Source: Mesorhizobium sp. AR07
Lineage (GTDB): Bacteria; Pseudomonadota; Alphaproteobacteria; Rhizobiales; Rhizobiaceae
DNA: 64,000 nucleotides
Direction: 5' to 3'
Assembly (NCBI RefSeq): GCF_024746815.1
Contig: NZ_CP080525.1
Span: 248,001 to 312,000, forward strand
Shown here: positions 10,259-19,152 of the stretch, piece by piece
How the letters are laid out: each line of letters starts with the position of its first letter
How positions within the stretch are numbered: the first letter of the stretch is position 1
Translations under genes and position numbers: made by a program
The notes under the pieces: generated by a model
Databases searched by the model: none
Seen by the model: only the letters and a program-made list of their open reading frames with translations
What the model was told of the DNA's origin: nothing

Positions 10259-11413
10259 TCAGGCCGCCTTACCATCAACCTTGATCACGCCGCGCTTGAT
10301 CTGGTCCTGCTCGATGGATTCGAACAGGGCGCGGAAATTGCCTTCGCCAAAGCCCTCGTCGCCCTTGCGCTGGATGAACTCGAAGAAGATCGGCCCGATC
10401 ACGGTTTTGGAAAAGATCTGCAGCAGGATCTTGGTCATGCCGCCGTCGACCACGCCTTCGCCGTCGATGAGGATGCCGTGCTTCTTCATCCGCTCGATCG
10501 GCTCGTTATGGCCGTTCACCCTGGCATAGGACATGTCGTAATAGGTTTCCGGCGGCCCGGGCATGAACTTCAGCCCGTTTTCGGCCAGTCGGTCGGTGGC
10601 GGCGTAGATCTCGTCGGTGCCCACCGCGATGTGCTGGATGCCTTCGCCATTGTACTTCTTCAGATATTCGGCGATCTGACTGGTCTCGTCCTTGGATTCG
10701 TTGAGCGGGATGCGGATCTTGCCGCAGGGCGAGGTGATGGCGCGGCTGACCAGCCCGGTGATCTTGCCGTCGATGTCGAAGAAATGGATCTGCTTGAAGC
10801 CGAACAGATTGCGGTAGAAATCCCACCATTTGTCCATCTGGCCGCGATAGACATTGTGGGTGAGGTGGTCGAGGAAATAGAAGCCGACGCCTTGCGGCCG
10901 CGGGTCGCGCGCACCGAGCCACTCGAATTCGGCGTCGTATGCCGAGCCCTTCTTGCCATAGGTCTCGATGAAATAGAGCAGCGAACCGCCGATGCCGACG
11001 ATTGCCGGCACGTCGAGCGCCTTGTCGTTGCCTTCGTAGGGCGTGGCGCCCTTGGCAACGGCGTGGTCGAAAGCATGCTTGGCATCGACCACCCGCCAGG
11101 CCATCGAGGCCGCGCAAGGGCCGTGCTTGTCGGCGAACCTCATCGCGTGCGAGCCCGGCTCGGCATTGACGACATAGTTGATGTCGCCCTGGCGCCAGAC
11201 GGTGATGTCCTTGGTGCGATGCCTGGCCACCGCGACATAGCCCATGCGGGTGAACAGTTCGGCAAGCTTTTCGGGCTCGGCATGCGCGAACTCGACGAAC
11301 TCGAACCCATCGGTGCCGGCGGGGTTGTCCTTGCTGATCGTGGCGGGCGGGGCGTCGTGCGTGGAAGGGACCCATGATATTCCTCCGGATTTGGCTTGGC
11401 CTGAAAAGGCCAT
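10259..11413 (-). CDS. hppD: 4-hydroxyphenylpyruvate dioxygenase
   Basis: 384 aa, an Fe(II) enzyme converting 4-hydroxyphenylpyruvate to homogentisate, the substrate of HmgA. Two vicinal-oxygen-chelate domains are visible. The iron ligands are histidines in FLDHLTHNV (about 182) and QHIAVGT (about 261) and the glutamate in FFEFIQR (about 344). The conserved C-terminal GFGEGNFRALFESIE gating helix is present. Divergent from an Lrp/AsnC gene across about 66 bases, which suggests regulation by that protein. The likely start is MAFSGQAKSGG at 11413. Confidence 0.96.
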   Translation of the reverse strand: MAFSGQAKSGGISWVPSTHDAPPATISKDNPAGTDGFEFVEFAHAEPEKLAELFTRMGYVAVARHRTKDITVWRQGDINYVVNAEPGSHAMRFADKHGPCAASMAWRVVDAKHAFDHAVAKGATPYEGNDKALDVPAIVGIGGSLLYFIETYGKKGSAYDAEFEWLGARDPRPQGVGFYFLDHLTHNVYRGQMDKWWDFYRNLFGFKQIHFFDIDGKITGLVSRAITSPCGKIRIPLNESKDETSQIAEYLKKYNGEGIQHIAVGTDEIYAATDRLAENGLKFMPGPPETYYDMSYARVNGHNEPIERMKKHGILIDGEGVVDGGMTKILLQIFSKTVIGPIFFEFIQRKGDEGFGEGNFRALFESIEQDQIKRGVIKVDGKAA

Positions 11414-11479
11414 CTGATGCCATCATAGCGCGGAGCCGGTGCATGGTGCTTGCATTCAAACGCTTGAAATGATCATCTC

Positions 11480-11980
11480 ATGCGTGAAACGTGCATGATG
11501 ATGGACAGAACCATGGATGAGACGCGCATTGATCAGTTTGACCGCAAGATAATGGCGCTCTTGCAGGGCGATGCGGGCCTGACCAACAACGATCTCTCGG
11601 AGCGGGTGAACCTATCGGCATCGCAATGCTCGCGCCGCCGCCAGCGGCTCGAGGAGGACGGCTATATCAAGGGCTACCACGCCCTGCTCGACCGCGACAA
11701 ACTCGGCTTCTCGCTGGTCAACGTCATTTCGGTGACATTGGCCACCCACAACCGCGACAACGCACGCCGCTTCGGCGAACTGGTGGCGCGACTACCTGAA
11801 GTACAGGAGGCCCACGCGCTGACCGGCGAGATGGACTATATCCTGAAAGTCGTGACGCCCGACTTGAAGTCACTGTCCGAGTTCGTCAACGGCGTGCTCC
11901 TGCCGCATGAATCCGTGCAGCATGTGAAGACCGCGATCGTGCTCGAGACGCTGAAGGAGACAGGGGCACTGCCGATTTAG
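11480..11980 (+). CDS. Lrp/AsnC-family regulator, probably of hppD
   Basis: 166 aa. The N-terminal HTH (IDQFDRKIMALLQGDAGLTNNDLSERVNLSASQCSRRRQRL) is followed by the ligand-binding RAM domain (LVNVISVTLATHN...GEMDYILKV). Several closely spaced ATGs (11480, 11495, 11498, 11501, 11513) make the exact start uncertain; MDETRIDQFDRK at 11513 is the typical N-terminus. Its divergent position next to hppD fits an activator of tyrosine catabolism that senses an aromatic amino acid. That role is inferred. Confidence 0.88.
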   Translation: MRETCMMMDRTMDETRIDQFDRKIMALLQGDAGLTNNDLSERVNLSASQCSRRRQRLEEDGYIKGYHALLDRDKLGFSLVNVISVTLATHNRDNARRFGELVARLPEVQEAHALTGEMDYILKVVTPDLKSLSEFVNGVLLPHESVQHVKTAIVLETLKETGALPI

Positions 11981-11999
11981 TCTGAGCGGATTCCACTGA

Positions 12000-12175
12000 T
12001 ACGTTGGCGGGACAGCGCCCCCCTCTGTCCTGCCGGACATCTCCCCCTCAAGGGGGGAGATCGGATGTCGCATTGGCTTTCGCCGACTTTCAACGCTGCA
12101 GAATGGTGGCGAGGTCAAAGCTGCCAATCTCCCCACTTGAGGGGGAGATGTCCGGCAGGACAGAGGGGGGCGTGA
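12000..12175. repeat. Intergenic palindromic repeat, family B, copy 2
   Basis: Same architecture as 5587-5763: outer inverted arms around CTCTGTCCTGCCGGACATCT and an inner variable part. It separates the convergent Lrp and Blh-like genes. Here the outer tag ACGTTGGCGGGACAGCG is at the left; in copy 1 its complement is at the right, so the element is found in both orientations. Confidence 0.8.
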
Positions 12176-12207
12176 AGGATCGCCACAGTGCGGAATAGGG
12201 AGGCTGT

Positions 12208-12546
12208 TTATCCCTTCGACTGCTGGATCAGCCCATACAGATTGGTGCAGCGCGCACCGGAGCGGCAATAGGCGAAGACCGGGCCGTCGAGTTCGTCGAG
12301 CGCTTCGGCCTGGTCCTCGACATTCTCGGCCGTGATCTGGCCGCTGATGACGGGGATGTAGCGGAAGGCGAGGCCCGCGGCTTCGACCGCTGCCTTGACG
12401 TTGTCGGCCGAGGGCTGGCCGGGCTGCTCGTCATCGGGCCGATTGCAGATGACGCTCTTGAAGCCGGCGTCCTTGATGGCGGCAACGTCTTCGGGCTGGA
12501 TCTGGCCCGAGACCGAATAGTCCTCGCTGATCTCACGGTATTCCAT
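12208..12546 (-). CDS. TIGR01244/Blh-type phosphatase-fold sulfur transferase
   Basis: 112 aa from MEYREISEDYSVSGQIQPED; the frame is open further upstream but this ATG has a GAGGAT ribosome-binding site. The catalytic loop FAYCRSGARC carries the CX5R phosphatase/rhodanese-like signature. This DUF442 domain is the N-terminal half of the Blh protein of the BigR sulfide-detoxification operon; here it stands alone, without the ETHE1-like MBL half. Two YeeE/YedE genes directly upstream on the same strand support a role in sulfide or thiosulfate handling. Confidence 0.85.
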   Translation of the reverse strand: MEYREISEDYSVSGQIQPEDVAAIKDAGFKSVICNRPDDEQPGQPSADNVKAAVEAAGLAFRYIPVISGQITAENVEDQAEALDELDGPVFAYCRSGARCTNLYGLIQQSKG

Positions 12547-12616
12547 GGCGCTATCCTCGCAATCTGGTTTGGTGGGAGTCTTGCCACTCCCTGATGGGAT
12601 CGGCAACCGTGATTTG

Positions 12617-13054
12617 CTAAGCTGATGCCGGGCGAAGAAGCCGCGCTCTGGCGAAACGCGCCACGACAATGCCGGCGATCACCGCCGCGACGAAGATCGG
12701 CGTCGCCGAATAGCCAAGGCCGAGGGCCGGAATGGCGCCGCCCGGGCAAAAGCCGGCAATGCCCCAGCCGATGCCGAAGATGGCGGCGCCGCCGACCAGT
12801 TGTCCGTCGATGGTGCGCCTGGTGGGCGGCGCGAAGGCGGTCTCGAACACCGGCGCCTTGCGCCAGCCGAACACCAGGCGGTAGCCGGAGAAGGCGACAG
12901 CCAGGCCGCCGCCCATGACGAAGATCAGGCTCGGATCCCAGCTGCCGGCGATATCGAAGAAGTTCAGCACTTTGGCCGGATTGATCATGCCGGAAACAGC
13001 GATGCCGAGGCCGAAAACCCCGCCGATCAGGAAGGCCGAGACGAGCTTGTTCAT
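12617..13054 (-). CDS. YeeE/YedE family membrane protein (second half)
   Basis: 145 aa with four predicted membrane helices. It shows [16 protein letters not shown] near the start and [12 protein letters not shown] late, the conserved cysteine motif of thiosulfate-transporter-like YeeE/YedE proteins. Pairs of such half-length proteins act together. It follows the other half by only a few bases and precedes the Blh-type gene. Expected to carry sulfur species across the inner membrane; the substrate is inferred from the family. Confidence 0.88.
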   Translation of the reverse strand: MNKLVSAFLIGGVFGLGIAVSGMINPAKVLNFFDIAGSWDPSLIFVMGGGLAVAFSGYRLVFGWRKAPVFETAFAPPTRRTIDGQLVGGAAIFGIGWGIAGFCPGGAIPALGLGYSATPIFVAAVIAGIVVARFARARLLRPASA

Positions 13055-13058
13055 GGCA

Positions 13059-13481
13059 TCAGCCTCCGATCACATGACGAATGATGAAGACGGTGATGAA
13101 GGCAGTGACCATGAAGGTCGCGACGGCAACGATCGAGCGCTGCGACAGGCGTGCAATGCCGCAGATGCCGTGGCCGCTGGGGCAGCCGGCGCCGAAATGC
13201 ACGCCGAGGCCAACCAGGAAGCCACCGGCGACGAGGGCCAGCGTCGGCACCGGCACGCTGAAAGCGATCTGGCCATCGACGGCCATGAACAGCAGCGGCG
13301 CCACGATCGCGCCGGCGAGGAAAGCGGACCGCCATTGCCAGTCAGGCGAAAGCGGTGGGATCACGCCGGTCAAGATGCCGGTCATCCCGGCAATGCGGCC
13401 ATGAAAAGCCATCAGCAGCACCGCCGACAGGCCGATGAGAGCGCCGCCGAGCAGCGACTGGAAAGGCGTGAAATCTGTCAT
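13059..13481 (-). CDS. YeeE/YedE family membrane protein (first half)
   Basis: 140 aa, about four membrane helices, with the signature GAGCPSGHGICG around residues 98-109, whose cysteines line the sulfur path in YeeE-type thiosulfate transporters. First gene of a three-gene operon (this, the second half, Blh-type protein) with gaps of 4 and about 70 bases. The usual BigR repressor gene is not present nearby. Confidence 0.88.
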   Translation of the reverse strand: MTDFTPFQSLLGGALIGLSAVLLMAFHGRIAGMTGILTGVIPPLSPDWQWRSAFLAGAIVAPLLFMAVDGQIAFSVPVPTLALVAGGFLVGLGVHFGAGCPSGHGICGIARLSQRSIVAVATFMVTAFITVFIIRHVIGG

Positions 13482-13602
13482 GACGATGCCGGTTTTCGAG
13501 CTGTGGTCGATCTGCGTTGACCTGGTTTAGTGCAGATAGACATTTCCGGCGCAAAATCCAGCCGGGCTATCTCAGCCCGGCCAGATGAATGGTGTCGATC
13601 AA

Positions 13603-14544
13603 TCAGCTGCCGAGAATGGCGCCTTTGATCTGGCGGATGTTGTTGTGCATCATGTCGATATAGGTCGAGGCCGGGCCGTCGGGCTGCGACAGCGCATCCG
13701 AGTATAGCGTGCCGCCCACCTTGATGCCGGTTTCGCTGGCGATCTGCTCGATCAGGCGCGGGTTGGTGATGTTCTCGACGAAGATCGCGGCCGCCTTGTC
13801 CTGCTTCACCTGGTCGACCAGCTTGGCGACATCGGCGGCGGACGGTTCGGAGTCGGTCGAGATGCCTTGCGGGGCAAGGAAGGTCAGGCCGTATGCGTGC
13901 TCGAAATAGCCGAAGGCATCATGCGAGGTGATGACGACGCGCTTGTTTTCCGGGATCGAGGCGATCGCCGCTTTCACTTCACCTTCGACCGCGTCGAGCT
14001 TCTTGGTGTAGGCGGTGGCATTGGTCTGGTAGCTGACACAGCCATCGGAGTCGGCGGCGCAGAAGGCGTCGGCGATGTTCTTCACGTAGATCCTGGCATT
14101 GGCGATCGACTGGAAGGCGTGTGGATCGGTGACTGTCTTGCCGCCGCCGGTGCCGGCACCTTCGGCCGCGTCGGCGTCGGCGAATTCAGGCTTGAAATCG
14201 ATCGGCGTCACGCCCTTGGTCAAGGTGACGATCGAGGCCTTGGTGGCGCTGGCATCGACCAGCCGTTGCAGAAAACCTTCGAAATGCAGGCCGTTGACCA
14301 GCACGATGTCGGCCTTGGCCATGGCCACCGCATCGGCCGGGCTCGGCTCGTAGACATGCGCGTCGCCATCGGGCCCGACAATGGTGGTGATATCGATGCG
14401 GTCGCCGCCGACATTTTTCGCGAAATCGGCAATGACGGTGAAGCTGGCAACCACTTTCAGCGGTGCGGCGAAGGCCGACGATGCGCCAAAGGCGGTTAAT
14501 GTTATAACGCTCATCGCCAGGGCGGCGCGGATCGATTTCAGCAT
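13603..14544 (-). CDS. Metal (Zn/Mn) ABC transporter substrate-binding protein
   Basis: 313 aa from MLKSIRAALAMSVITLTAFG, a signal peptide cut after about SSAFA. Cluster A-I fold with the metal ligands in DAHVYEPSPAD, TDPHAFQS and SHDAFGYFEHAYG. It lacks the long His-rich loop of many ZnuA proteins. The frame is open to 14736, but that extension overlaps the permease end and lacks a leader. Last gene of an ATPase-permease-binding protein operon. Zinc or manganese is the likely cargo; the Zur-like box upstream favours zinc. Confidence 0.9.
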   Translation of the reverse strand: MLKSIRAALAMSVITLTAFGASSAFAAPLKVVASFTVIADFAKNVGGDRIDITTIVGPDGDAHVYEPSPADAVAMAKADIVLVNGLHFEGFLQRLVDASATKASIVTLTKGVTPIDFKPEFADADAAEGAGTGGGKTVTDPHAFQSIANARIYVKNIADAFCAADSDGCVSYQTNATAYTKKLDAVEGEVKAAIASIPENKRVVITSHDAFGYFEHAYGLTFLAPQGISTDSEPSAADVAKLVDQVKQDKAAAIFVENITNPRLIEQIASETGIKVGGTLYSDALSQPDGPASTYIDMMHNNIRQIKGAILGS

Positions 14545-14572
14545 GGACGGGTCTCCTTCTAGGGGCGGGGGA

Positions 14573-15451
14573 TCAGGCCGTTCTGTGACGGTGGTGGATG
14601 ATGCGCGCGCGAAGAATGCCGCGCGTGCCAAACAGGATCGAGGCGAAGTAGACGATGCCGGCGGACAGGATGATGGCCGGGCCGGACGGCAGCGACGCGT
14701 GATAGGACAGGAGCAGCCCGGCGATGCAGGAGGCAAAGCCGATCAGCACCGCAAGCACGCACATCGGCTCAACGCGCACCGTCCAGAACCGGGCGGCCGC
14801 GGCCGGCAGCATCATCAGCCCGACCGATAGAAGCGTGCCGAGCGCCTGGAAGCCGCCGACGAGGTTGAGCACGACAAGCCCGAGAAAGATGAAATGCACG
14901 GGGCTGCCGAGCCGGCTGACCGAGCGCAGGAACAGCGGATCAAGGCATTCGGCGACCAGCGCCCGCCAGAAGATGGCGAGGCTGACCAAAGTCACCGCGA
15001 CAATGCCGCCGATCAGCGTCAGCGCTTCGTTGTTGAGCGCCAGCACGGTGCCGAACAGCACATGCATGAGGTCGACGCTGGAACCGCGGATCGACACCAT
15101 CAGCACGCCGATCGCGAGCGATATCAGATAGAAGGCCGCCATCGAGGCGTCCTCGCGCTGGATGGTGAAGCGCGACACGGCGCCGGCGCCGAGCGCCACG
15201 ATGATGCCGGCGATCAGGCCGCCGATCGTCATTGGCAGAATCTCCAACCCATAGAACAGGAAACCGGCGGCCGCACCCGGCAGGATGGCATGCGCCATGG
15301 CGTCGCCGGACAGGCTCATGCGCCGCAGCATCAGGAACACGCCGATGGGGCAGGCGCCGAGCGACAGCATCAGCGAACCGATCAGCGCTCGCTGCATGAA
15401 GCCGAAATCGGCGAAGGGCGCGATGAAAAGACTATAAAGTGTGTCCATCAC
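14573..15451 (-). CDS. Metal ABC transporter permease (ZnuB/MntB family)
   Basis: 292 aa, eight or more membrane helices, ABC-3 family. It contains RRMSLSGDAMAHAILPG, the conserved cytoplasmic coupling segment of these permeases, and a basic C-terminus (RARIIHHRHR). It starts by overlapping the ATPase stop by four bases (ATGA) and is followed after 28 bases by the binding protein. Moves the metal ion across the inner membrane. Confidence 0.92.
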   Translation of the reverse strand: MMDTLYSLFIAPFADFGFMQRALIGSLMLSLGACPIGVFLMLRRMSLSGDAMAHAILPGAAAGFLFYGLEILPMTIGGLIAGIIVALGAGAVSRFTIQREDASMAAFYLISLAIGVLMVSIRGSSVDLMHVLFGTVLALNNEALTLIGGIVAVTLVSLAIFWRALVAECLDPLFLRSVSRLGSPVHFIFLGLVVLNLVGGFQALGTLLSVGLMMLPAAAARFWTVRVEPMCVLAVLIGFASCIAGLLLSYHASLPSGPAIILSAGIVYFASILFGTRGILRARIIHHRHRTA

Positions 15452-16293
15452 GCAGCCCTCGGTCCGGCGCCGTGATGATGGTCATGCCCGTGCGCATGGT
15501 CGTGCCCAGGGGCATGGTCGTGTCCTTGGACATGACCATGGGCGTGCTCGTCTGGCTCGCACCACGGCGCATTCTCTTCCCAAGCCTCGTGGAAACGGCG
15601 GGCGCGCAACAGGTTTTCCGGCTTCAGCGTTTCCCTGGTCTCGCCCCAGGCAATCGGCTGGCGGGCCAGCAGCAGCGTTTCGGGGAAATTCTGTCGCACC
15701 AGATCCAGATCATGGACCACCACGAGGATGGTGCGCTCCTCGCCATGCCAGCGCTTGATCAAGGCGATCAGGTCGCCGACCGTCTTGGCGTCGACGGCGT
15801 TAAATGGTTCGTCGAGCAGGATGAGGTCGGCGTCCTGCAAGAGCACACGGGCAAACAGCGTGCGCTGCAGCTGGCCGCCCGACAGCGTGTCGATCGGGCG
15901 CTTCTCGAAGCCGCCGAGGCCGACCGCCATCAGCGCCTGGCTGACGGAATCGCGATCTTCCTTGGTATGGCGGCCAAGCAGCCCGCGTCGTGGCCACAGG
16001 CCGAGCGATACCAGGTCGACCACCCGCGCCGGAAAGGAGCGGTCGAGCTCCGATTGTTGCGGCAGATAGGCGGCGCGCACGCCAGGCGCGCGGATGACTT
16101 CGCCGGCCATCGGCTTCAAGACGCCGACAATGCCTTTCATCAGCGTCGATTTGCCGGAACCGTTGGCGCCGACCACGGCCGTCAGAGACCCCTTGCGGAT
16201 CGTGCCGTCAAGATGATGGATGGCCGGATGGCTGCCGTAGCCAAGCGTCAGGTCGCGGAATGTCAGGCAGGTCTTTGTCATTCTGCGATCCAT
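15448..16293 (-). CDS. Metal ABC transporter ATP-binding protein with His-rich tail
   Basis: 281 aa. Walker A is GANGSGKST (about 43-51), signature LSGGQ, Walker B LILLDEP, and the switch histidine is in VVVHD. The last 35 residues are packed with His-Asp/Gly repeats (GHDHAPGHDHAHGHDHHHG), likely to bind zinc and buffer or sense it. It could start at M1 or at M5 (MTKTCLTF, 16281). First gene of the importer operon, with a Zur-like box about 45 bases upstream. Confidence 0.92.
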   Translation of the reverse strand: MDRRMTKTCLTFRDLTLGYGSHPAIHHLDGTIRKGSLTAVVGANGSGKSTLMKGIVGVLKPMAGEVIRAPGVRAAYLPQQSELDRSFPARVVDLVSLGLWPRRGLLGRHTKEDRDSVSQALMAVGLGGFEKRPIDTLSGGQLQRTLFARVLLQDADLILLDEPFNAVDAKTVGDLIALIKRWHGEERTILVVVHDLDLVRQNFPETLLLARQPIAWGETRETLKPENLLRARRFHEAWEENAPWCEPDEHAHGHVQGHDHAPGHDHAHGHDHHHGAGPRAA

Positions 16294-16335
16294 GGGGCGT
16301 CGAAATGCGGCTGCTGGCAGCGGCCGATTGGATAT

Positions 16336-16353
16336 GTGATGTTATTACATTAG
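16336..16353. promoter_or_regulatory. Zur-like palindrome upstream of the metal importer
   Basis: GTGATGTTATTACATTAG is an imperfect palindrome around ATGTTATTACAT, close to the AT-rich core of alphaproteobacterial Zur/Fur-family boxes (ATGTTATA...ACAT). It lies about 45 bases before the ATPase start, where a repressor would block transcription when zinc is plentiful. Confidence 0.5.
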
Positions 16354-16508
16354 TCAACAAGTCAGTCGCGCGCAATTGCGCTTGCAGGGTCAACTTGCCG
16401 TGTGCGGATGCCACGCGCCATTGGCCCAAGGGGATTCGACCGGGCGACCTTGCCCGAAGCCGGCGGCAACTCTAAAGAGGCGCAACCGACACAGGAAGGA
16501 ACCAAGCA

Positions 16509-16853
16509 ATGAGCATTCGTCGCATCGATGTTGGCCCGCGTATGAGCCAGATCGTCATTCACGGCAACACCGTCTATCTGGCCGGCCAGGTTGGCCAGCC
16601 GGGCGGCAACGTTGCGTCGCAGACCCGGGACATCCTGGCGGCCGTCGATGAACTGCTCGCCAAGGCCGGCACCGACAAGACCAAGATCCTGCAGGCGATC
16701 ATCTGGCTCGCCGACATGAGCACCTTCTCCGAGATGAATTCCGAGTGGGACAAGTGGGTGCCGCAAGGCAACACACCGGCCCGCGCCACCGGCGAAGCAA
16801 AGCTCGCCGGACCGGAATATCTGGTCGAGATTATTATTACGTCGGCGGTTTAA
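16509..16853 (+). CDS. RidA/YjgF-family enamine/imine deaminase
   Basis: 114 aa, a small trimeric cytosolic protein. It starts MSIRRIDVGPRMSQIVIHGN after AGGAA and ends with the family motif TPARATGEAKLAGPEYLVEI; the arginine in PARAT is the substrate-binding residue. RidA proteins hydrolyse reactive enamines made by PLP enzymes. Monocistronic as far as visible, divergent from the metal importer and followed by repeat family A. Confidence 0.9.
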   Translation: MSIRRIDVGPRMSQIVIHGNTVYLAGQVGQPGGNVASQTRDILAAVDELLAKAGTDKTKILQAIIWLADMSTFSEMNSEWDKWVPQGNTPARATGEAKLAGPEYLVEIIITSAV

Positions 16854-16858
16854 GTCTT

Positions 16859-16992
16859 TACCCTCCCCCTTGTGGGGAGGGTCGCTGCGAAGCAGCGGGG
16901 TGGGGGCCGGCGCCGACCCGCACCCCCACCCCGTCAAGCCATCATTGCTTCGCAATGCCGGCTCGCCGACCCTCCCCACAAGGGGCAGGGTT
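16859..16992. repeat. Intergenic palindromic repeat, family A, copy 2
   Basis: Outer arms CCCTCCCCCTTGTGGGGAGG and their near-complement, and inner stems GCTGCGAAGCAGC and CATTGCTTCGCAATG. It lies between the convergent RidA and hutC genes. Confidence 0.75.
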
Positions 16993-17000
16993 AAGAGAGC

Positions 17001-17747
17001 CTACCCCTGCGACGGCCTGAACCTTGCCACCAGCGTGTGGCTCTCCGCCGCATAGGTGAAGCGGACATGAGTGACGGGGTGCTCGGCGCTCCAGGTCCGC
17101 CGCCCGACCACCAGGCAAGGCGCTCCAGGCTCGATGTCGAGTGCCGCCGCGATCTGCGTGTCGGCGCCAACCGCACGAATACGGTGTTCGGCTTCGCTCC
17201 ACGGCACGCGGCCGATCAGCCATGGCCCCGGTGCCGAGCTGAGAAATTCCTCGTCGGCCGCTTCGGGCACGGCGGTCAGGTTGATCAGCCGCTGCTCATG
17301 CGCGAACGGCCGCTTGCCGGCGAAATGCCGGCATTCCAGTGCCAGCACCGGTCCGGCCCCACCGAGCTCCAGCAAGGCGCGATCCTCTGCGCTGCTGCGC
17401 CTTTTGTGTCGCGCTACCCGCTCGTAGCGATAAGACAGGCCGAGCGCCTCGACCTCGATGCGGATATCGTGGATTTCCAGCACCGCCGCTTGTGACTGCG
17501 GCCGGCGCACAAAGCTGCCGGAGCGGCGGCGGCGCTCGATCAACCCCGCCTTGGCAAGCTGCGACAGCGCCTTGTTCACCGTCATGCGCGAGCAATTGTA
17601 TTGAGCGCTTAGTTCGTGCTCGAACGGGATGCGATGGCCGGGCGCCCAGGCCCCGGACAGGATCTTTTCGCTGATGTCGGACAGGATGCGCTGGTGCAGC
17701 GAGATGGTCTCGGTACCTTCCGCATCCGATGTCTCGATCATGCTCAT
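17001..17747 (-). CDS. hutC: Histidine-utilisation repressor (GntR/HutC family)
   Basis: 248 aa. The N-terminal GntR winged helix (SLHQRILSDISEKILSGAWAPGHRIPFEHELSAQYNCSRMTVNKAL) is followed by the UTRA ligand domain; urocanate is the usual inducer. The ATG at 17747 overlaps the hutF stop (ATGA), so hutF-hutC is a translationally coupled pair. The frame is open to 18374 but that extension is only the shadow of hutF. It should bind the palindrome at 19153-19166 and control both divergent operons. Confidence 0.92.
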   Translation of the reverse strand: MSMIETSDAEGTETISLHQRILSDISEKILSGAWAPGHRIPFEHELSAQYNCSRMTVNKALSQLAKAGLIERRRRSGSFVRRPQSQAAVLEIHDIRIEVEALGLSYRYERVARHKRRSSAEDRALLELGGAGPVLALECRHFAGKRPFAHEQRLINLTAVPEAADEEFLSSAPGPWLIGRVPWSEAEHRIRAVGADTQIAAALDIEPGAPCLVVGRRTWSAEHPVTHVRFTYAAESHTLVARFRPSQG

Positions 17748-19096
17748 GCCGAAAGCGCCGTCATCACGCCGCGAAAACGCTCGGTGATGGCCTCGCGCCT
17801 GGCATGCCTGCCGCCTCTGACCTGCTTCTGGCCATGCACCCAGACGCAGTCGACCTTGCTGCCATTGGCGAAGATCCAGGCATCGAGGATCGCGTCGCCG
17901 GTCTTGCCGGCCAGCGAGGGATTGCTGGCGTCGAGCGAGACCAGATCGGCGGCTGCGCCGGCGGCGATTTGCGAGGCCCCGGCACCAAGGGCGACGCTGC
18001 CGCCGTCGAGCGCGGCATCGAACAGCGCGCGCCCGGTCGAACCGCCGGCGACCGCCAGCACATTGCGGGCGCGATGCGCGAGGCGCTGCGAATATTCGAG
18101 CTGGCGCAACTCGTCGGGCAGACCGATCAGCACGTTGGAATCGGAGCCGACGCCAAAGCGGCCGCCATGTTCCGCGAACAGCGGCGCTGCAAAAGTGCCG
18201 TCGCCGAGATTGGCCTCGGTGATCGGGCAGAGGCCGGCGATCGCGCCGCTCTTGGCCATGCCGACCGTTTCGGCATCGGTCATGTGCGTGGCGTGGATGA
18301 GACACCAGCGTTGGTCGACTTTTGCATGACCAAGCAGAAATTCGACCGGCCGTGCGCCGGACCAGGCCAGGCAATCCTCGACCTCTTTCACCTGCTCGGC
18401 GATGTGGATGTGGATCGGCCCATCCGGCGCCATGGTGGCGACTTGAGCCAGTTCCTCAGGGGTTGCGGCGCGCAAACTGTGCGGAGCGACGCCGACGACC
18501 GCCTGATTCAACGCGCGAACCGATTCGCGGCATTTCTCAACAAGCCTGGAGAACCTGCCCACATCGTTGACGAATCGCCGCTGGCCCTCGTTTGGCGCCG
18601 CGCCGCCGAAAGACGAGTGCGCATAAAACACCGGCAGCAGCGTCAGGCCGATGCCCGTTTCGCTGGCCGCCGCCGCGATGCGCTCGGCCATCTCGGCAAG
18701 GTTGGCATAGGGGTTTCCATCGCGGTCGTGGTGCAGATAGTGAAATTCGCCGACGCGTGAAAAGCCAGCCTCCAGCATCTCGACATAGAGCTGGGCTGCA
18801 ACCGCCTCGACCTGATCCGGCGTCATCGACAGTGCGAAGCGGTACATCACCTCGCGCCAGCTCCAGAAACTGTCGGCGGAAGGGCCGCGAAGCTCGGCCA
18901 ATCCGGCCATCCCGCGCTGGAAGGCATGGCTGTGCAGATTGGGCATGCCGGGCAGCAGAATCGCGTGGCGTTCGTCGCCGGCCAATGCGGCGCTTCCAGG
19001 TTCGACGGCCCTGATGCGCCCGTTGGTGAAAGTGATCCGCACATTGTTGTGCCAGCCATTGGGAAGGAGCGCCTGTTCCGCGAAGATATCAGTCAC
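17744..19096 (-). CDS. hutF: Formimidoylglutamate deiminase
   Basis: 450 aa, amidohydrolase-superfamily enzyme converting N-formimidoyl-glutamate to N-formyl-glutamate and ammonia, the fourth step of the five-step histidine pathway. Metal motif HSHAF (PNLHSHAFQRGM), later histidines in HIHIAEQ and IHATHM, and the aspartate in GVGSDSN. The start is taken as GTG at 19096 (VTDIFAEQALLPNGW) because GGAGAG lies just upstream; ATGs at 19123 and 19174 have no such site and the latter falls in the operator. Confidence 0.94.
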   Translation of the reverse strand: MTDIFAEQALLPNGWHNNVRITFTNGRIRAVEPGSAALAGDERHAILLPGMPNLHSHAFQRGMAGLAELRGPSADSFWSWREVMYRFALSMTPDQVEAVAAQLYVEMLEAGFSRVGEFHYLHHDRDGNPYANLAEMAERIAAAASETGIGLTLLPVFYAHSSFGGAAPNEGQRRFVNDVGRFSRLVEKCRESVRALNQAVVGVAPHSLRAATPEELAQVATMAPDGPIHIHIAEQVKEVEDCLAWSGARPVEFLLGHAKVDQRWCLIHATHMTDAETVGMAKSGAIAGLCPITEANLGDGTFAAPLFAEHGGRFGVGSDSNVLIGLPDELRQLEYSQRLAHRARNVLAVAGGSTGRALFDAALDGGSVALGAGASQIAAGAAADLVSLDASNPSLAGKTGDAILDAWIFANGSKVDCVWVHGQKQVRGGRHARREAITERFRGVMTALSA

Positions 19097-19152
19097 TTTT
19101 CTCTCCGGTTCTCTGTCTCTCATGCGATGATGGCACTTGCAGTGCGTTTCAA

